From assembly GCA_022565015.1 (NCBI GenBank), contig JADFKI010000054.1, positions 1-15,390 of the forward strand: a stretch of DNA of 15,390 nt, given 5' to 3'. Positions 6,869-14,449 of the stretch are shown in pieces. A model generated the notes under the pieces. That model was not told where the DNA came from. It saw only the letters and a program-made list of their open reading frames with translations, and searched no databases. The first letter of the stretch is position 1, and every line of letters begins with the position of its first letter. The position numbers and the translations under genes were made by a program. Origin of the DNA: Chloroflexota bacterium (GTDB taxonomy: Bacteria > Chloroflexota > Dehalococcoidia > Lucifugimonadales > JADFKI01).

Positions 6869-7318
6869 ATGTCGAAAAGGAGAAGCGCAGGACGGCCAAC
6901 GAGTTCAGACGATGACAGGCCATCGGTGCCAAGCCTCATCGATGAGATGCGGGAGGACCGAGCGGTGCTCGTCGAGAGGCTACGGGAGGCGGCCCTGTCC
7001 CTCGACGGCGTTGAGGAGCGCGTTCTTTACGACGCCTTTTGCAGGGAGTGGACGCCCGCCTATTATTTGGGGAAGACGCAGCTGTTCCACATCCACAACT
7101 TTGGCTCTGAGCTCAGAGCCACGGTCTTCGTCGGCGTCAACACACTTCAGCCGCTGATCATGCACGCTCAGGAAATCTCCCCGGGCCTTCGGCAAACGGT
7201 CTCCACGACGTCGGGAGGGCACGCCACCAAGCAGGTGAAGTTTCCGATAAACAGCGAGGCTGACGTGGACGAGTTCATGGAGCTGGTGCGCGTGAAGCTG
7301 GACTACGCCGGGAGCTAA
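6869..7318 (+). CDS. Conserved hypothetical protein (possibly DUF1801/DUF3788-like)
   Basis: I do not recognise this gene with certainty. It encodes about 149 residues. The polar, low-complexity N terminus (SKRRSAGRPTSSDDD) is probably disordered. A compact alpha/beta domain follows: a helix (about 20-45), a strand-rich core YYLGKTQLFHIHNFGSELR ATVFVGV, and a C-terminal helix with SEADVDEFMELVRVKL. The core resembles small YdhG/DUF1801- or DUF3788-type domains, but I cannot decide between them. ATG 6869 is chosen because the upstream in-frame start (6761) would add residues unlike a protein domain and would precede the candidate promoter. The SD (GAAG) is weak. The stop is three bases from the stop of the convergent AlkD-like gene. 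Confidence 0.72.
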   Translation: MSKRRSAGRPTSSDDDRPSVPSLIDEMREDRAVLVERLREAALSLDGVEERVLYDAFCREWTPAYYLGKTQLFHIHNFGSELRATVFVGVNTLQPLIMHAQEISPGLRQTVSTTSGGHATKQVKFPINSEADVDEFMELVRVKLDYAGS

Positions 7319-7321
7319 TGC

Positions 7322-7972
7322 TTAGGGCCGCGACGCTTTGGGATTCTTTAGCCCGGTCTTCAACTTGTTGGTGACCTCGCGCTTTACCCTGGCCGCCAGA
7401 TCATCGTCGTGTCGCCGCAGGAAGTCCGTAACGCCTTCCTTATCGTGCTTGATGAGCTCGCGCAAGGCCCAGGACAGAGCCTTATAGACCATATCGTCCC
7501 GGTCCGACGCTAGCATGTCGCAGACCTGAAGGGTGCGATGGGGATCGCCGTCCCCGCCTCGGGACTTGTTATTCAGCGGCACCGTGCTGACAAGCGCCGC
7601 GCGTCTCCACCAGCGGTCCTCGGACCTCGTCCAGGAGTGCACGAGCTCGTCCGGTATCTGGCGCTCGCGCCACGCAGGCCCCGATAGGTACCTGCCGAAG
7701 GTGTCCACAGCCTCCCAGGTGTCCATGCCTTGGCTTAGCTGAATAAGCGCCTCGGTATCGAGGCTGCGCAGGGTAGGGCGGTGCTTGTTGATGAGCTCGT
7801 ACGCCATGAACCTGAATCGAGACTCAGGGTTTTCGAGGAGCGCCAGCGCCAGAGCAAGGACATCCTCAGGTGGGGTCGTGGCGATGCGTCTTGAGAACCC
7901 CTGCCTAATTCGTCTGAGTTCAGGCTCTCGGGTCTCGCCAAGGTCAACAAGCCGCCGGCGAATTTCTTCCAG
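7322..7972 (-). CDS. AlkD-like DNA alkylation repair protein (HEAT-like repeats), probable CTG start
   Basis: A DNA glycosylase of the AlkD family, which removes alkylated purines such as N3- and N7-alkyl adducts using a HEAT-like helical scaffold. Family features are SRFRFMAYELI (51-61), the W-x-x-S motif in HSWTRSEDRWWRRAAL (112-127), DRDDMVYKALSWALREL (157-173) and the C-terminal VKREVTNKLKTG. The first ATG in frame (7807) would leave out the first helical repeats, yet homology-like sequence (EEIRRRLVDLG, LRRIRQGFSRRIA, LALALLENPE) continues upstream without a stop to 8011. No ATG, GTG or TTG exists in that stretch. CTG 7972 has GGAG seven bases upstream and gives 216 residues, close to the usual 220-235. 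A frameshift near 7973-8009, where ATG codons sit in another frame, is the alternative. It follows the monooxygenase by 61 bp. Confidence 0.82.
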   Translation of the reverse strand: MEEIRRRLVDLGETREPELRRIRQGFSRRIATTPPEDVLALALALLENPESRFRFMAYELINKHRPTLRSLDTEALIQLSQGMDTWEAVDTFGRYLSGPAWRERQIPDELVHSWTRSEDRWWRRAALVSTVPLNNKSRGGDGDPHRTLQVCDMLASDRDDMVYKALSWALRELIKHDKEGVTDFLRRHDDDLAARVKREVTNKLKTGLKNPKASRP

Positions 7973-8033
7973 CGTGGCTCTCCATTTCGGGTTCCAGCCT
8001 AGCCCCCATCGCTATTCCACGGGGGATCGTATC

Positions 8034-9119
8034 TCAGCGAGTCCGGAACGCAATGGACTTTGCGATGCGCTCGGCATCCCTGCCAACGCCATGAACCATG
8101 GACGAAGACAACGCGTAGAGGAACGTCAGGCCTACGAAATAGAGTCCCGGCTCCGTTGCGACAACGCCTCGTTCGTGCATCGGCTCCTCCCGATCAAGGA
8201 CGGGGAGTTCGAGCCACGAAAAGCCAGGATGGAACCCGGTGCACCAGATCACGTTAGCCACGTCCAGGACCTCTTCGTCCTCGAGCACCGGCAGGCCGTC
8301 TCGAACCCCCACGGTTCGTGGGACTCGTCTGATTCCGGCGGCGGCCAGGTCCTTTGGCTTTACCCGTATGAGGGGCCCGCCACTGGAAAGAATCTTGGGC
8401 CTCGCCTTTCGACCGATCGGCGTACTTACGGTCAACACACGGTGGAAGAGGAATCGGAGTACCAGTTGGACCAGGAGAAGTCGACCCGCCAGCCCCTCAA
8501 TGCGGAACGGCACGTGGCCGGTAGCCTTGCCGGACATCCAAATCGGGTGCGTTGCGGCGAGCTCCATTGCGATCTCCGAGCCGGAGTTGCCCGCACCCAC
8601 GACGAGGACGCCCCCTTCCCGCAGCTGGGAAGGGTTTCTGTACTCACTGGAATGCAGCTGGACGATGTCGCTGTCCAATTCTGGGGCGAATTTAGGAACC
8701 CGTGGACTCTGGTAGTTCGCCATTGCTACCACGACGTTGTCGGCCTCGAATCGTCGTTCGCCCGATCTCACAAGAAGCCGATCTCCGTCTCTCGAAAGTT
8801 TGTCGACCGTGAAACCGTTTTGGACCCGCAATTCGAAGCGCGCAGCGTAAGCCTCGAGGTAGTCGGCCATCTCGTCCTTCGTGGGAAACGAGTGGGCTGG
8901 AGCGGGAAAAGGCATCCCCGTTAGGCCGTTATATCTGGCAGGTGTGAACAGGCGGAGCGAGTCCCACCGGTTACGCCAGGAGTCACCTATCCGGTCGTCG
9001 GCGTCGAGAATCACGAAGGAGAGATTACGCTTCGCCAGGCTGTATCCAACCGATAGACCCGCCTGGCCGCCGCCGATTATGACTGTCTCGACACGTTCCG
9101 GCTCACGGGCGTTGCTCAT
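8034..9119 (-). CDS. FAD/NAD(P)-binding flavoprotein monooxygenase (CzcO/YUCCA-like)
   Basis: A 361-residue two-dinucleotide-binding flavoprotein, likely a class B monooxygenase or related oxidoreductase. The FAD site is IIGGGQAGLSVGYSLAK (14-30), followed by the acidic strand end ILDADDRIGDSWRNRWDSLRL typical of this group. The NADPH site is VVGAGNSGSEIA (173-184). The FMO fingerprint FxGxxxHxxxY is only partly present: His156 and Tyr160 in LHSSEY are kept, while the F and G are not. The late CTGFHPG motif (293-299) matches the ATG-type motif of the family. A hydrophobic stretch (about 211-230) may touch the membrane or the substrate. ATG 9119 has AGGGGGG upstream. It lies 65 bp after the beta-hydroxyacid dehydrogenase gene. 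The substrate is unknown. Confidence 0.88.
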   Translation of the reverse strand: MSNAREPERVETVIIGGGQAGLSVGYSLAKRNLSFVILDADDRIGDSWRNRWDSLRLFTPARYNGLTGMPFPAPAHSFPTKDEMADYLEAYAARFELRVQNGFTVDKLSRDGDRLLVRSGERRFEADNVVVAMANYQSPRVPKFAPELDSDIVQLHSSEYRNPSQLREGGVLVVGAGNSGSEIAMELAATHPIWMSGKATGHVPFRIEGLAGRLLLVQLVLRFLFHRVLTVSTPIGRKARPKILSSGGPLIRVKPKDLAAAGIRRVPRTVGVRDGLPVLEDEEVLDVANVIWCTGFHPGFSWLELPVLDREEPMHERGVVATEPGLYFVGLTFLYALSSSMVHGVGRDAERIAKSIAFRTR

Positions 9120-9184
9120 TCGTTCACCCCCCTTCTTTCTAATGGCGTAACCTTGTCCTAGCCACGGCTCGTCTGCCCTACGAG

Positions 9185-10090
9185 CTACTCTTTATCGATG
9201 CGCACCTCGATGTTGCCCGCGCGCTCCTCCTGAAGCAGCATCGCTACCCTGGAGTCCCGGTCCTGCCAGCCCCTGTTCAGCGCCGCCGTCATCTCTTGAT
9301 GAGCAAGGTTGCCCGCGGCCATTGGCACGCCGAACTCCCGGCCCAGCTCCATCGCCAGGCCAACGTCCTTGTGGGCCAGCTTCAGCATGAAGTGGGCCGG
9401 ATCGAAGTTGCCCTGGAGGTACGTCTCCGGGAAGGTGTAGCTGAACATCGTCCCTCGGCCGACGCTTCCATCGGCGATGGCATCGAAGACCGCCTTGGCG
9501 TCGACCCCCGCCTTCACTCCCAGCGTGAGGCACTCGGCGACGATAGTCTGAAGTCCGTACACGACGGTATTGTGCATGAGCTTGCATATGGTGCCGGAGC
9601 CGATATCGCCCTTGTAGCTGACCCTGTCGCCGAAGGACTCCAGGATAGGCCGGCACCGCTCGAATACGTCCTTGTCGCCGCCGACCATGATCGCCAGCTT
9701 CCCCGTGCGCGCGCCGATGGTGCCGCCGCTGACCGGGGCGTCCAGCACGTGCGCGCCCTTCTCGGCGAACTTGGCGTGTATCTGGCGAATGAGGTTCGGC
9801 GAGCCGGTGCTGAGATCGAGATAGACCGCACCGGGCTTGATGTTGTCAAATATCCCGTCTTCGCCGAGGGCCACGGCCTCGATCTCGCGGGGAGTCGGCA
9901 GAGACGTGAAGACGATGTCGCACGCGGCGGCGATCTCTCCGGGAGTGTCGGCCCAATCGGCGCCCGATTCCAGGAGGGGCGTCGCTGCCTCCCTCCTCAG
10001 GTCGTGAACGGTGAGGTCATATCCCCCTTTCAAGACGTTGGCCGACATGCCTCCGCCCATGTTTCCGAGTCCGATAAAACCGATCTTCAT
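9185..10090 (-). CDS. NAD(P)-dependent beta-hydroxyacid dehydrogenase (3-hydroxyisobutyrate dehydrogenase family)
   Basis: A 301-residue enzyme that oxidises a 2-alkyl-3-hydroxyacid-type substrate (3-hydroxyisobutyrate, tartronate semialdehyde or a relative) to the aldehyde or keto acid. The Rossmann motif is GFIGLGNMGGGMS (4-16), the substrate loop DAPVSGGTIGA (117-127), and the catalytic lysine lies in GSGTICKLMHN (Lys170, Asn174). The all-helical C-terminal domain is complete, including FMLKLAHKDVGLA. The acidic VHDLRRE after the second strand (28-34) leaves NAD versus NADP open. ATG 10090 has GGAGG seven bases before it. The gene follows the amidohydrolase by 49 bp and precedes the flavoprotein monooxygenase, so the three are probably co-transcribed. 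Confidence 0.93.
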   Translation of the reverse strand: MKIGFIGLGNMGGGMSANVLKGGYDLTVHDLRREAATPLLESGADWADTPGEIAAACDIVFTSLPTPREIEAVALGEDGIFDNIKPGAVYLDLSTGSPNLIRQIHAKFAEKGAHVLDAPVSGGTIGARTGKLAIMVGGDKDVFERCRPILESFGDRVSYKGDIGSGTICKLMHNTVVYGLQTIVAECLTLGVKAGVDAKAVFDAIADGSVGRGTMFSYTFPETYLQGNFDPAHFMLKLAHKDVGLAMELGREFGVPMAAGNLAHQEMTAALNRGWQDRDSRVAMLLQEERAGNIEVRIDKE

Positions 10091-10139
10091 GTCATTTCCT
10101 CCAAGTTGAGCAGTTGATTGAATAGTCTCGAATGGTCGC

Positions 10140-11522
10140 CTAGTCGCCCAGTGGACGGGGAGGGAGCCTTATGGGAAACGGGACGTCCGGGTACTTTTCG
10201 ATGACCCGCGACCACGCGGCGTGACCGATGCGCTCCGCCTGACGGACGATATCGGCCTCGTCGATGGTCTTTATCTTCGAGTCGCGCATTAGCCAGCGCC
10301 CGTCCACCATGACGTCTGTGATGTCCGCGGGCTGTCCCTGGTGAACGAAGGATGAGACTATGCGGTTGGTCGGCACCAGATGGGCCCGCATGACGTCGAC
10401 CATGAAAAGGTCCGCCTTCATGCCGGCCTCCAGGGAGCCGATGCTGTCGCCCATTCCCAGGGCTCTCGCGCCGCCGCTGGTCGCCCACTCCAGGACGTCC
10501 TCGGGCCCCGGATGCATCTCGTCGTTGCGCCGGACGCGCTCCGCAAAAAGCCCCGTGCGCATGACCTCCACCATGTCCTCGGCCATGTTGTCCGTCCCCA
10601 TTCCCATGTTGCAGCCGGCGTCCAGTATCTCCTTGGCGGGCGCCGCAGCCCCGCGACGGGCCGCGATGGCCGCGTTGTTGGAGACGGCGCTGCCCGTCTG
10701 GCCGAGCAGGGCGATCTCAGACGCGTCAACGTATCGGCAGTGTGCCGCAACGAGGCGTGGGCCCAGCAGGCCGTTGGCGAACAGGTATTGGGTCGGCCGT
10801 ACGCCGCGCGTTCGCATGACGGCCTCGATCTCGATGTGACTCTGGGACAGGTGGATCGTGTAGCCAAGGCCGCGCTCGTCCGCTATCTCTCGGCTGTGTC
10901 TCAGCAAATTGGGCGAGCAGTTTTCAGGCGCGTGAGGCGCGACGAAGCAGGTCACGCGGTTGTTCTCGCGGCCGTGCCACTTTTCGATGAGGTCGATGCT
11001 TCGCTGAAGCCCGGCGTCGAGCTTGTCTTCCAGGAACCGATAGCTACCGCGCCTGGCCTCCTCTTCGTCGAAGTCGTTGATATTCTCGGCGAGAACGAGG
11101 CGCAGGCCTGTGCCGGCCAGCTCGTCGGCATACTCCGGTATGTTCGACGAGATCTCGAGGAGGCAGGTCGTGCCGCTTCGTATCGCCTCTACGGCGGCGA
11201 GCAGCGCCATGACCTTGCGCTCGTCGGGCGTCAGCATGGACCGGCCAGTGACCGGGAACGCCAGCGTGGTCGGAAATCCGAAGTCCTCGAGGATGCCGCG
11301 ATCGGTGACCGCCAACAGGTGCGTGTGGCAATTGACGAGACCGGGGAAGACTGCCTTGCCCCGACCGTCCAGAATCTCCGCCGCAGGGTATCTGGACTCG
11401 ATTTCCTCCGAGTCGCCCAGCTCCGAAATGCGCTCGTCCTCGATAACGATCGCCGAGCCGTAGAGCAGCGTACGGTGGGCGTCGCCCGTGACGATTGTCG
11501 TGTTCTTGATGATGGTCGTCAT
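10140..11522 (-). CDS. Amidohydrolase / chlorohydrolase (AtzA-TrzN-SAH deaminase family) with Glu-to-Gln change
   Basis: A 460-residue metal-dependent hydrolase of the TRZ/ATZ group, which deaminates or dechlorinates nitrogen heterocycles. It has the N-terminal beta-sandwich (IIKNTTIVTGD), the metal-binding NCHTHLL (His66, His68), His224 in IHLSQ, His261 in AAHCRYVD and the metal Asp311 in MGTDN. The C terminus has GSLEAGMKADLFMVD and ADITDVMVDGRWLM, closing the sandwich. The usual HxxE reads HLSQ (Gln227), so a residue that normally helps activate water is altered. ATG 11522 was chosen, with AGGA nine bases upstream and the standard family N terminus; TTG 11567 adds 15 unlikely residues. It is the first gene of the group leading to the dehydrogenase, monooxygenase and AlkD-like gene. 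Confidence 0.9.
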   Translation of the reverse strand: MTTIIKNTTIVTGDAHRTLLYGSAIVIEDERISELGDSEEIESRYPAAEILDGRGKAVFPGLVNCHTHLLAVTDRGILEDFGFPTTLAFPVTGRSMLTPDERKVMALLAAVEAIRSGTTCLLEISSNIPEYADELAGTGLRLVLAENINDFDEEEARRGSYRFLEDKLDAGLQRSIDLIEKWHGRENNRVTCFVAPHAPENCSPNLLRHSREIADERGLGYTIHLSQSHIEIEAVMRTRGVRPTQYLFANGLLGPRLVAAHCRYVDASEIALLGQTGSAVSNNAAIAARRGAAAPAKEILDAGCNMGMGTDNMAEDMVEVMRTGLFAERVRRNDEMHPGPEDVLEWATSGGARALGMGDSIGSLEAGMKADLFMVDVMRAHLVPTNRIVSSFVHQGQPADITDVMVDGRWLMRDSKIKTIDEADIVRQAERIGHAAWSRVIEKYPDVPFPIRLPPRPLGD

Positions 11523-11667
11523 TGCGCCGAGTCCTGAACCTGTTGTCCAGCGCCGATGATACCACAAGAGAGGCGGCGGCTAGTGCCGGCCACCATCTGA
11601 AAGCGGCCCCTGGCAATCTCGCCGAGCTCGGCTTCCAGATGTCGCTCCGGAACGCCCCAGGGCGATA

Positions 11668-12267
11668 TCAGTCCAGCGTCCTGAAGCCCTCCAGGTTTTC
11701 GGCCTCCACTTCGCCGGTTGGGGCCTCGCCTTCCGCGAGCTCTTGGACCCACTGCGTCATGCGAGTTTCGCTGACTGCCCCGACCCAGCGTCTTACCACG
11801 ATGCCCTGACGATTTATGAAGAAGGTCACCGGGATGCCTATGACGCCGTAGTCCACGGTAATTCTGCCGTCTGCGTCCAGTCCGTTGGGATACGTGATGT
11901 CGAATTCTCGAAGATATCTCAAGCTATCGGTCTCGGAGTCCTGTATGTCCACGCCGATAAACTGGACGCCCTGTTCCCGGTAGGACCGCCACAGCCGCTC
12001 GAGGATGGGCGCCTCCTGGCGGCAGGGGACGCACCAAGATGCCCAGAAGTTTATGACGATTGGCTTGCCCCGGTAGCCTGCCAGGTCGACCTCACCCCCA
12101 TCTAAAAGCGACAGCTTGAACTCCGGTGCGGGCTTGTTGATTCTGGTGAAGCCGCTGCGGCCGGTTGCCGGCGCGCTGTTTGCAAGGCCGATTCCCAATA
12201 ATACGAGAAGGCCTGTGACGACGATGATGAGGGCGCTGAAACCGATTGCCCTTCTGGTTATCTTCAC
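11668..12267 (-). CDS. Membrane-anchored TlpA/ResA-like thiol-disulfide oxidoreductase
   Basis: A 199-residue thioredoxin-fold protein facing the outside of the membrane. An N-terminal signal anchor (KITRRA followed by about 22 hydrophobic residues) is followed by a linker and the AhpC/TSA-like domain starting INKPAPEFKLSLLDG. The redox motif is WASWCVPCRQE (Cys79, Cys82). The family insertion and the cis-proline region GIPVTFFINRQG are present. Such proteins reduce apocytochrome c or other envelope disulfides. An acidic tail (EAPTGEVEAENLEG) ends the protein. GTG 12267 is favoured because AGGA lies four bases before it and it begins just ahead of the membrane helix; GTG 12321 has no SD and adds 18 basic residues. 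The amidohydrolase start lies 145 bp downstream. Confidence 0.93.
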   Translation of the reverse strand: MKITRRAIGFSALIIVVTGLLVLLGIGLANSAPATGRSGFTRINKPAPEFKLSLLDGGEVDLAGYRGKPIVINFWASWCVPCRQEAPILERLWRSYREQGVQFIGVDIQDSETDSLRYLREFDITYPNGLDADGRITVDYGVIGIPVTFFINRQGIVVRRWVGAVSETRMTQWVQELAEGEAPTGEVEAENLEGFRTLD

Positions 12268-12514
12268 TATTTCCTGTCCACGTCTTCGTTGGAATTGTTT
12301 CTTAAAAGGGCGGTCTTGCACGAAGTACGGCCCGAAAGGGTCTGGTCCGCCTGAGGCAGGTCACAAACCATTTTAGTGCCGGAGTGCGGTACGTTCAACG
12401 TATTCTCGTCAGTGAACATTCCCGTCAGCTTGGCGAATCATGATGAGGCACGTTGAGCATTTGGCCCCGAATGTGGACAATGGGCGGGCAGCAGCTATCG
12501 AGAAAGGAGCGGGG

Positions 12515-13000
12515 ATGGAGATACGCAACGAGGACTTCATCATGTTCATGGACAGGGCCATCGACGGGATGATGGCCATCGCCGAGGAGCTTGGGGACGA
12601 ACGCGTCAATCAAAGCCCGGACCTTCCCGGCGCGAACTCGCCCTACGCGATACTTACGCACTGCGTCGGTGTCGTGGACTATTGGGTCGGCACGCTGATC
12701 GCGGGCCGAAACATCCACCGAGACCGCGACGCCGAGTTCAAGGCGCGGGGTCCCGTATCGGAGCTGAGCGAGGCGGTCGCGGCCCTAAAAGAGAGGCTGC
12801 GCGAGGACCTGCTCAATATTGGAAGCGCCGACTCGCTGGCATCACCCCCATATGGGGGCTACAATCCGCTGGGCGACGATGGCCACGAGTGGAACACGGG
12901 CGCCGTCGTGGTCCATACCTACGAGGAGCTGGCGCAGCACCAAGGCCAGATGGAGCTGACACGCGACATACTTTTGCACGCCAGTGACTCCCCGGCATAG
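12515..13000 (+). CDS. DinB/DUF664 family four-helix-bundle protein
   Basis: A 161-residue putative metal-binding protein of the DinB/YfiT superfamily, which includes thiol-dependent S-transferases such as mycothiol- and bacillithiol-dependent enzymes. Candidate metal ligands are His49 in ILTHCVGVVDYW and His134 and His142 in VVVHTYEELAQHQGQMELTRD, the typical third-helix signature. Hydrophobic spacing fits a four-helix bundle. ATG 12515 is preceded by AAAGGAG five bases upstream; the earlier ATG 12440 would add unrelated residues. A weak promoter-like pair, TTGAGC (12453-12458) and GACAAT (12476-12481) with 17 bases between, lies just upstream. The gene converges on the CinA-like gene with 70 bp between. 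Thiol specificity cannot be read from sequence. Confidence 0.87.
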   Translation: MEIRNEDFIMFMDRAIDGMMAIAEELGDERVNQSPDLPGANSPYAILTHCVGVVDYWVGTLIAGRNIHRDRDAEFKARGPVSELSEAVAALKERLREDLLNIGSADSLASPPYGGYNPLGDDGHEWNTGAVVVHTYEELAQHQGQMELTRDILLHASDSPA

Positions 13001-13070
13001 TCAGCCGCGCAGTTCGATGTTTTTCTTCCGGGGAATGGGAGCTATCTGTACGGCCGACGCAGCCTTGATG

Positions 13071-13559
13071 TCAGCCGGACTCTTTTATGCATGACTCCAG
13101 AAGCTCCAGCGCGGCCTTCGTGAAGACCCACATGTTGCCCTCTCGGTCGGCGTCGCCGGTCTCGAGGGTCACCGAGCGCTCGACGGGCCCGACGACCGCG
13201 AAGCATGCGTGGCCCGCGGAGTCTCCGTACCGGTTTCCCGTGGGGCCGCTGGCTCCCGTTTCACTGAGAGCCCAGGTAGCGCCCAGGTGGCCGCGAATTC
13301 TTTGCGCGTTCAGCCGGGCGTAGGGCTCCGTGCTCGCCCTCATGCCCTCCATGTCCTGGTCTGTAATCTTAATAAGCCCTTCGCGCGAGGCCTGTGTGTA
13401 GGAGACCGCCCCTCCTAGAAAGTAGTTTGACGCACCGGGTATGGACACCAGGGCAGCCGATATCAGGCCGCCGCAGGAAGACTCACAGACCGCGACGGTC
13501 TCCCCGCGTGCTTTCAGCATCTCCGCGATGGACGCCGCCATGGAGCTAAGGTCCGGCAT
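13071..13559 (-). CDS. CinA C-terminal domain protein (PncC-type amidase family)
   Basis: A 162-residue stand-alone CinA C-terminal domain. Relatives hydrolyse nicotinamide mononucleotide to nicotinate mononucleotide in NAD salvage. Visible features are the nucleophile region VAVCESSCGGLISAAL (22-37; the classical family has AESCTGGL), PGASNYFLGGAVSYTQ (42-57) and ETGASGPTGNRYGDSAGH, a divergent form of the TGxAGPxGG motif. The usual lysine after SYxxxA is arginine (SYTQASR). These differences recur across several changed motif positions, so this may be a subgroup with another substrate, and amidase activity is not certain. ATG 13559 has GGAGG six bases upstream. There is no N-terminal CinA/MoaB-like domain. 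Confidence 0.88.
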   Translation of the reverse strand: MPDLSSMAASIAEMLKARGETVAVCESSCGGLISAALVSIPGASNYFLGGAVSYTQASREGLIKITDQDMEGMRASTEPYARLNAQRIRGHLGATWALSETGASGPTGNRYGDSAGHACFAVVGPVERSVTLETGDADREGNMWVFTKAALELLESCIKESG

Positions 13560-13583
13560 TGCTCTCCTCCTGATTTTGCTATG

Positions 13584-13612
13584 ATGACTTGGCGTTCAAG
13601 CGTGGTTATAAT
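13584..13612 (+). promoter_or_regulatory. Weak candidate distal promoter in the CinA/DUF4178 divergent region
   Basis: A perfect -10 box TATAAT (13607-13612) lies 17 bases after ATGACT (13584-13589; four of six to TTGACA). It would give a leader of about 230 bases for the DUF4178-like gene. On the other strand the same AT-rich spot reads TATTAT and could instead be a -10 for the CinA-like gene, though no -35 supports that. The following 150 bases show no gene or structure I recognise. Confidence 0.3.
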
Positions 13613-13768
13613 ACCTCATCCCCGGCGAATGTTGGGCCTGGGCGAATATCCTCAGCCGTCGGTCGGCTTGGAGACTTATTTCAGCGAAACGTCACCGACA
13701 TTCATCAGGCATATCGTCCGTATTGACTGCTATAAGCGAAGTTGCCATGCAAGCGGCCACAGCCTTGA

Positions 13769-13797
13769 TTGACCATCTGCCTCACCCTACGTAGAAT
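13769..13797 (+). promoter_or_regulatory. Sigma70-like promoter of the DUF4178-DUF350 unit
   Basis: TTGACC (13769-13774) and TAGAAT (13792-13797) each match consensus at five of six positions and are separated by exactly 17 bases. Transcription would start near 13804, about 46 bases before ATG 13850. The position rules out the upstream in-frame TTG at 13769 as the translation start, since that codon is part of the -35 box. Confidence 0.65.
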
Positions 13798-13849
13798 AGC
13801 GTTTGTCTCCGGTGCTTTGCGGCAGTGGAATAACAGGGAGCAAGTGTCC

Positions 13850-14422
13850 ATGTTCAAATCATTATTCGGTGGGAAAAAGAAGCGAAATGCGTCCGAGTCC
13901 TCGCTGGATGACGGAACGATCAGGTCGGCGCGGGTAGGGGACGTAGTCGTGATTTCCGGCTTTTCATCAAGCTTCGAGGACGCCTATTTCATAATCGAAA
14001 ACATAAACCGGTACGGCAGCTCCGTAGGCGAGTGGCACGAGCTAATCGCCGTGGACGGCGACAGGCGCGTCGGAATCGAATGGTCGTACGACGGCGAGTA
14101 TTACATAGCGGTCAGCGAGCAAGATAGGCCGATGGGGCTTTCGAGCATAGGGCTCGATGACGATGCACTGGTGAGGCTGGACGACGAAAAATCCATTGAC
14201 AATAGTATTACATTCGAAGGCGAAACGTATGGGTACAAGAACAGCTATGAGGCCTATTTCTTCAAGGACAACCAGGGTGAAGGCGACGGTTTTTGGATAT
14301 GGGAGTTTCAAAGCGAGGACATGAAGAAGATCGTTTCCGTCGTGAAGTCGGGGGACATGCCCTTTGAAGTTTACACCTCGGTTGTAGTTTCTCCTGATCT
14401 GGTCAGTGTTTACAAGAAGTAA
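13850..14422 (+). CDS. DUF4178-like cytosolic protein
   Basis: A 190-residue acidic, soluble protein of unknown function. It begins MFKSLFGGKKK, a short basic/amphipathic lead that could touch the membrane. It then has repeated beta-rich segments: an early VGDVVVISG strand, a GEWHELIAV strand, the YYIAVS strand, a second ITFEGETYGYKNSYEAYF unit, and FWIWEFQSED near the C terminus. This pattern resembles DUF4178 (or the related DUF2491/YjfK), whose genes often sit next to DUF350 membrane proteins. That context strengthens the call, but it needs a profile search. ATG 13850 has GGGAG nine bases upstream and lies 46 bases after the predicted transcription start. The DUF350 gene follows after 27 bp, so the two form an operon. 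Confidence 0.72.
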   Translation: MFKSLFGGKKKRNASESSLDDGTIRSARVGDVVVISGFSSSFEDAYFIIENINRYGSSVGEWHELIAVDGDRRVGIEWSYDGEYYIAVSEQDRPMGLSSIGLDDDALVRLDDEKSIDNSITFEGETYGYKNSYEAYFFKDNQGEGDGFWIWEFQSEDMKKIVSVVKSGDMPFEVYTSVVVSPDLVSVYKK

Positions 14423-14449
14423 TCCTGGAAGCCGGCGAGAGGACATCAC

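Noticed and set aside
7785..8924. Long plus-strand open frame of 379 codons
   Set aside because: It is antisense to the AlkD-like and monooxygenase genes, both of which carry clear family motifs; its own translation shows no domain.
10380..11537. Long plus-strand open frame of 385 codons
   Set aside because: It is antisense to the amidohydrolase, which has intact metal-binding motifs; high GC makes such shadow frames common.
12845..12858. Perfect 14-bp palindrome CCCCCATATGGGGG
   Set aside because: It lies inside the DinB-like coding sequence and is explained by the codons for Pro-Pro-Tyr-Gly-Gly; no second copy or regulatory context is visible.
13581..13772. A 63-codon plus-strand frame in the CinA/DUF4178 divergent region
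   Set aside because: No SD, no recognisable domain, and it overlaps both the candidate distal promoter and the -35 box of the main promoter.
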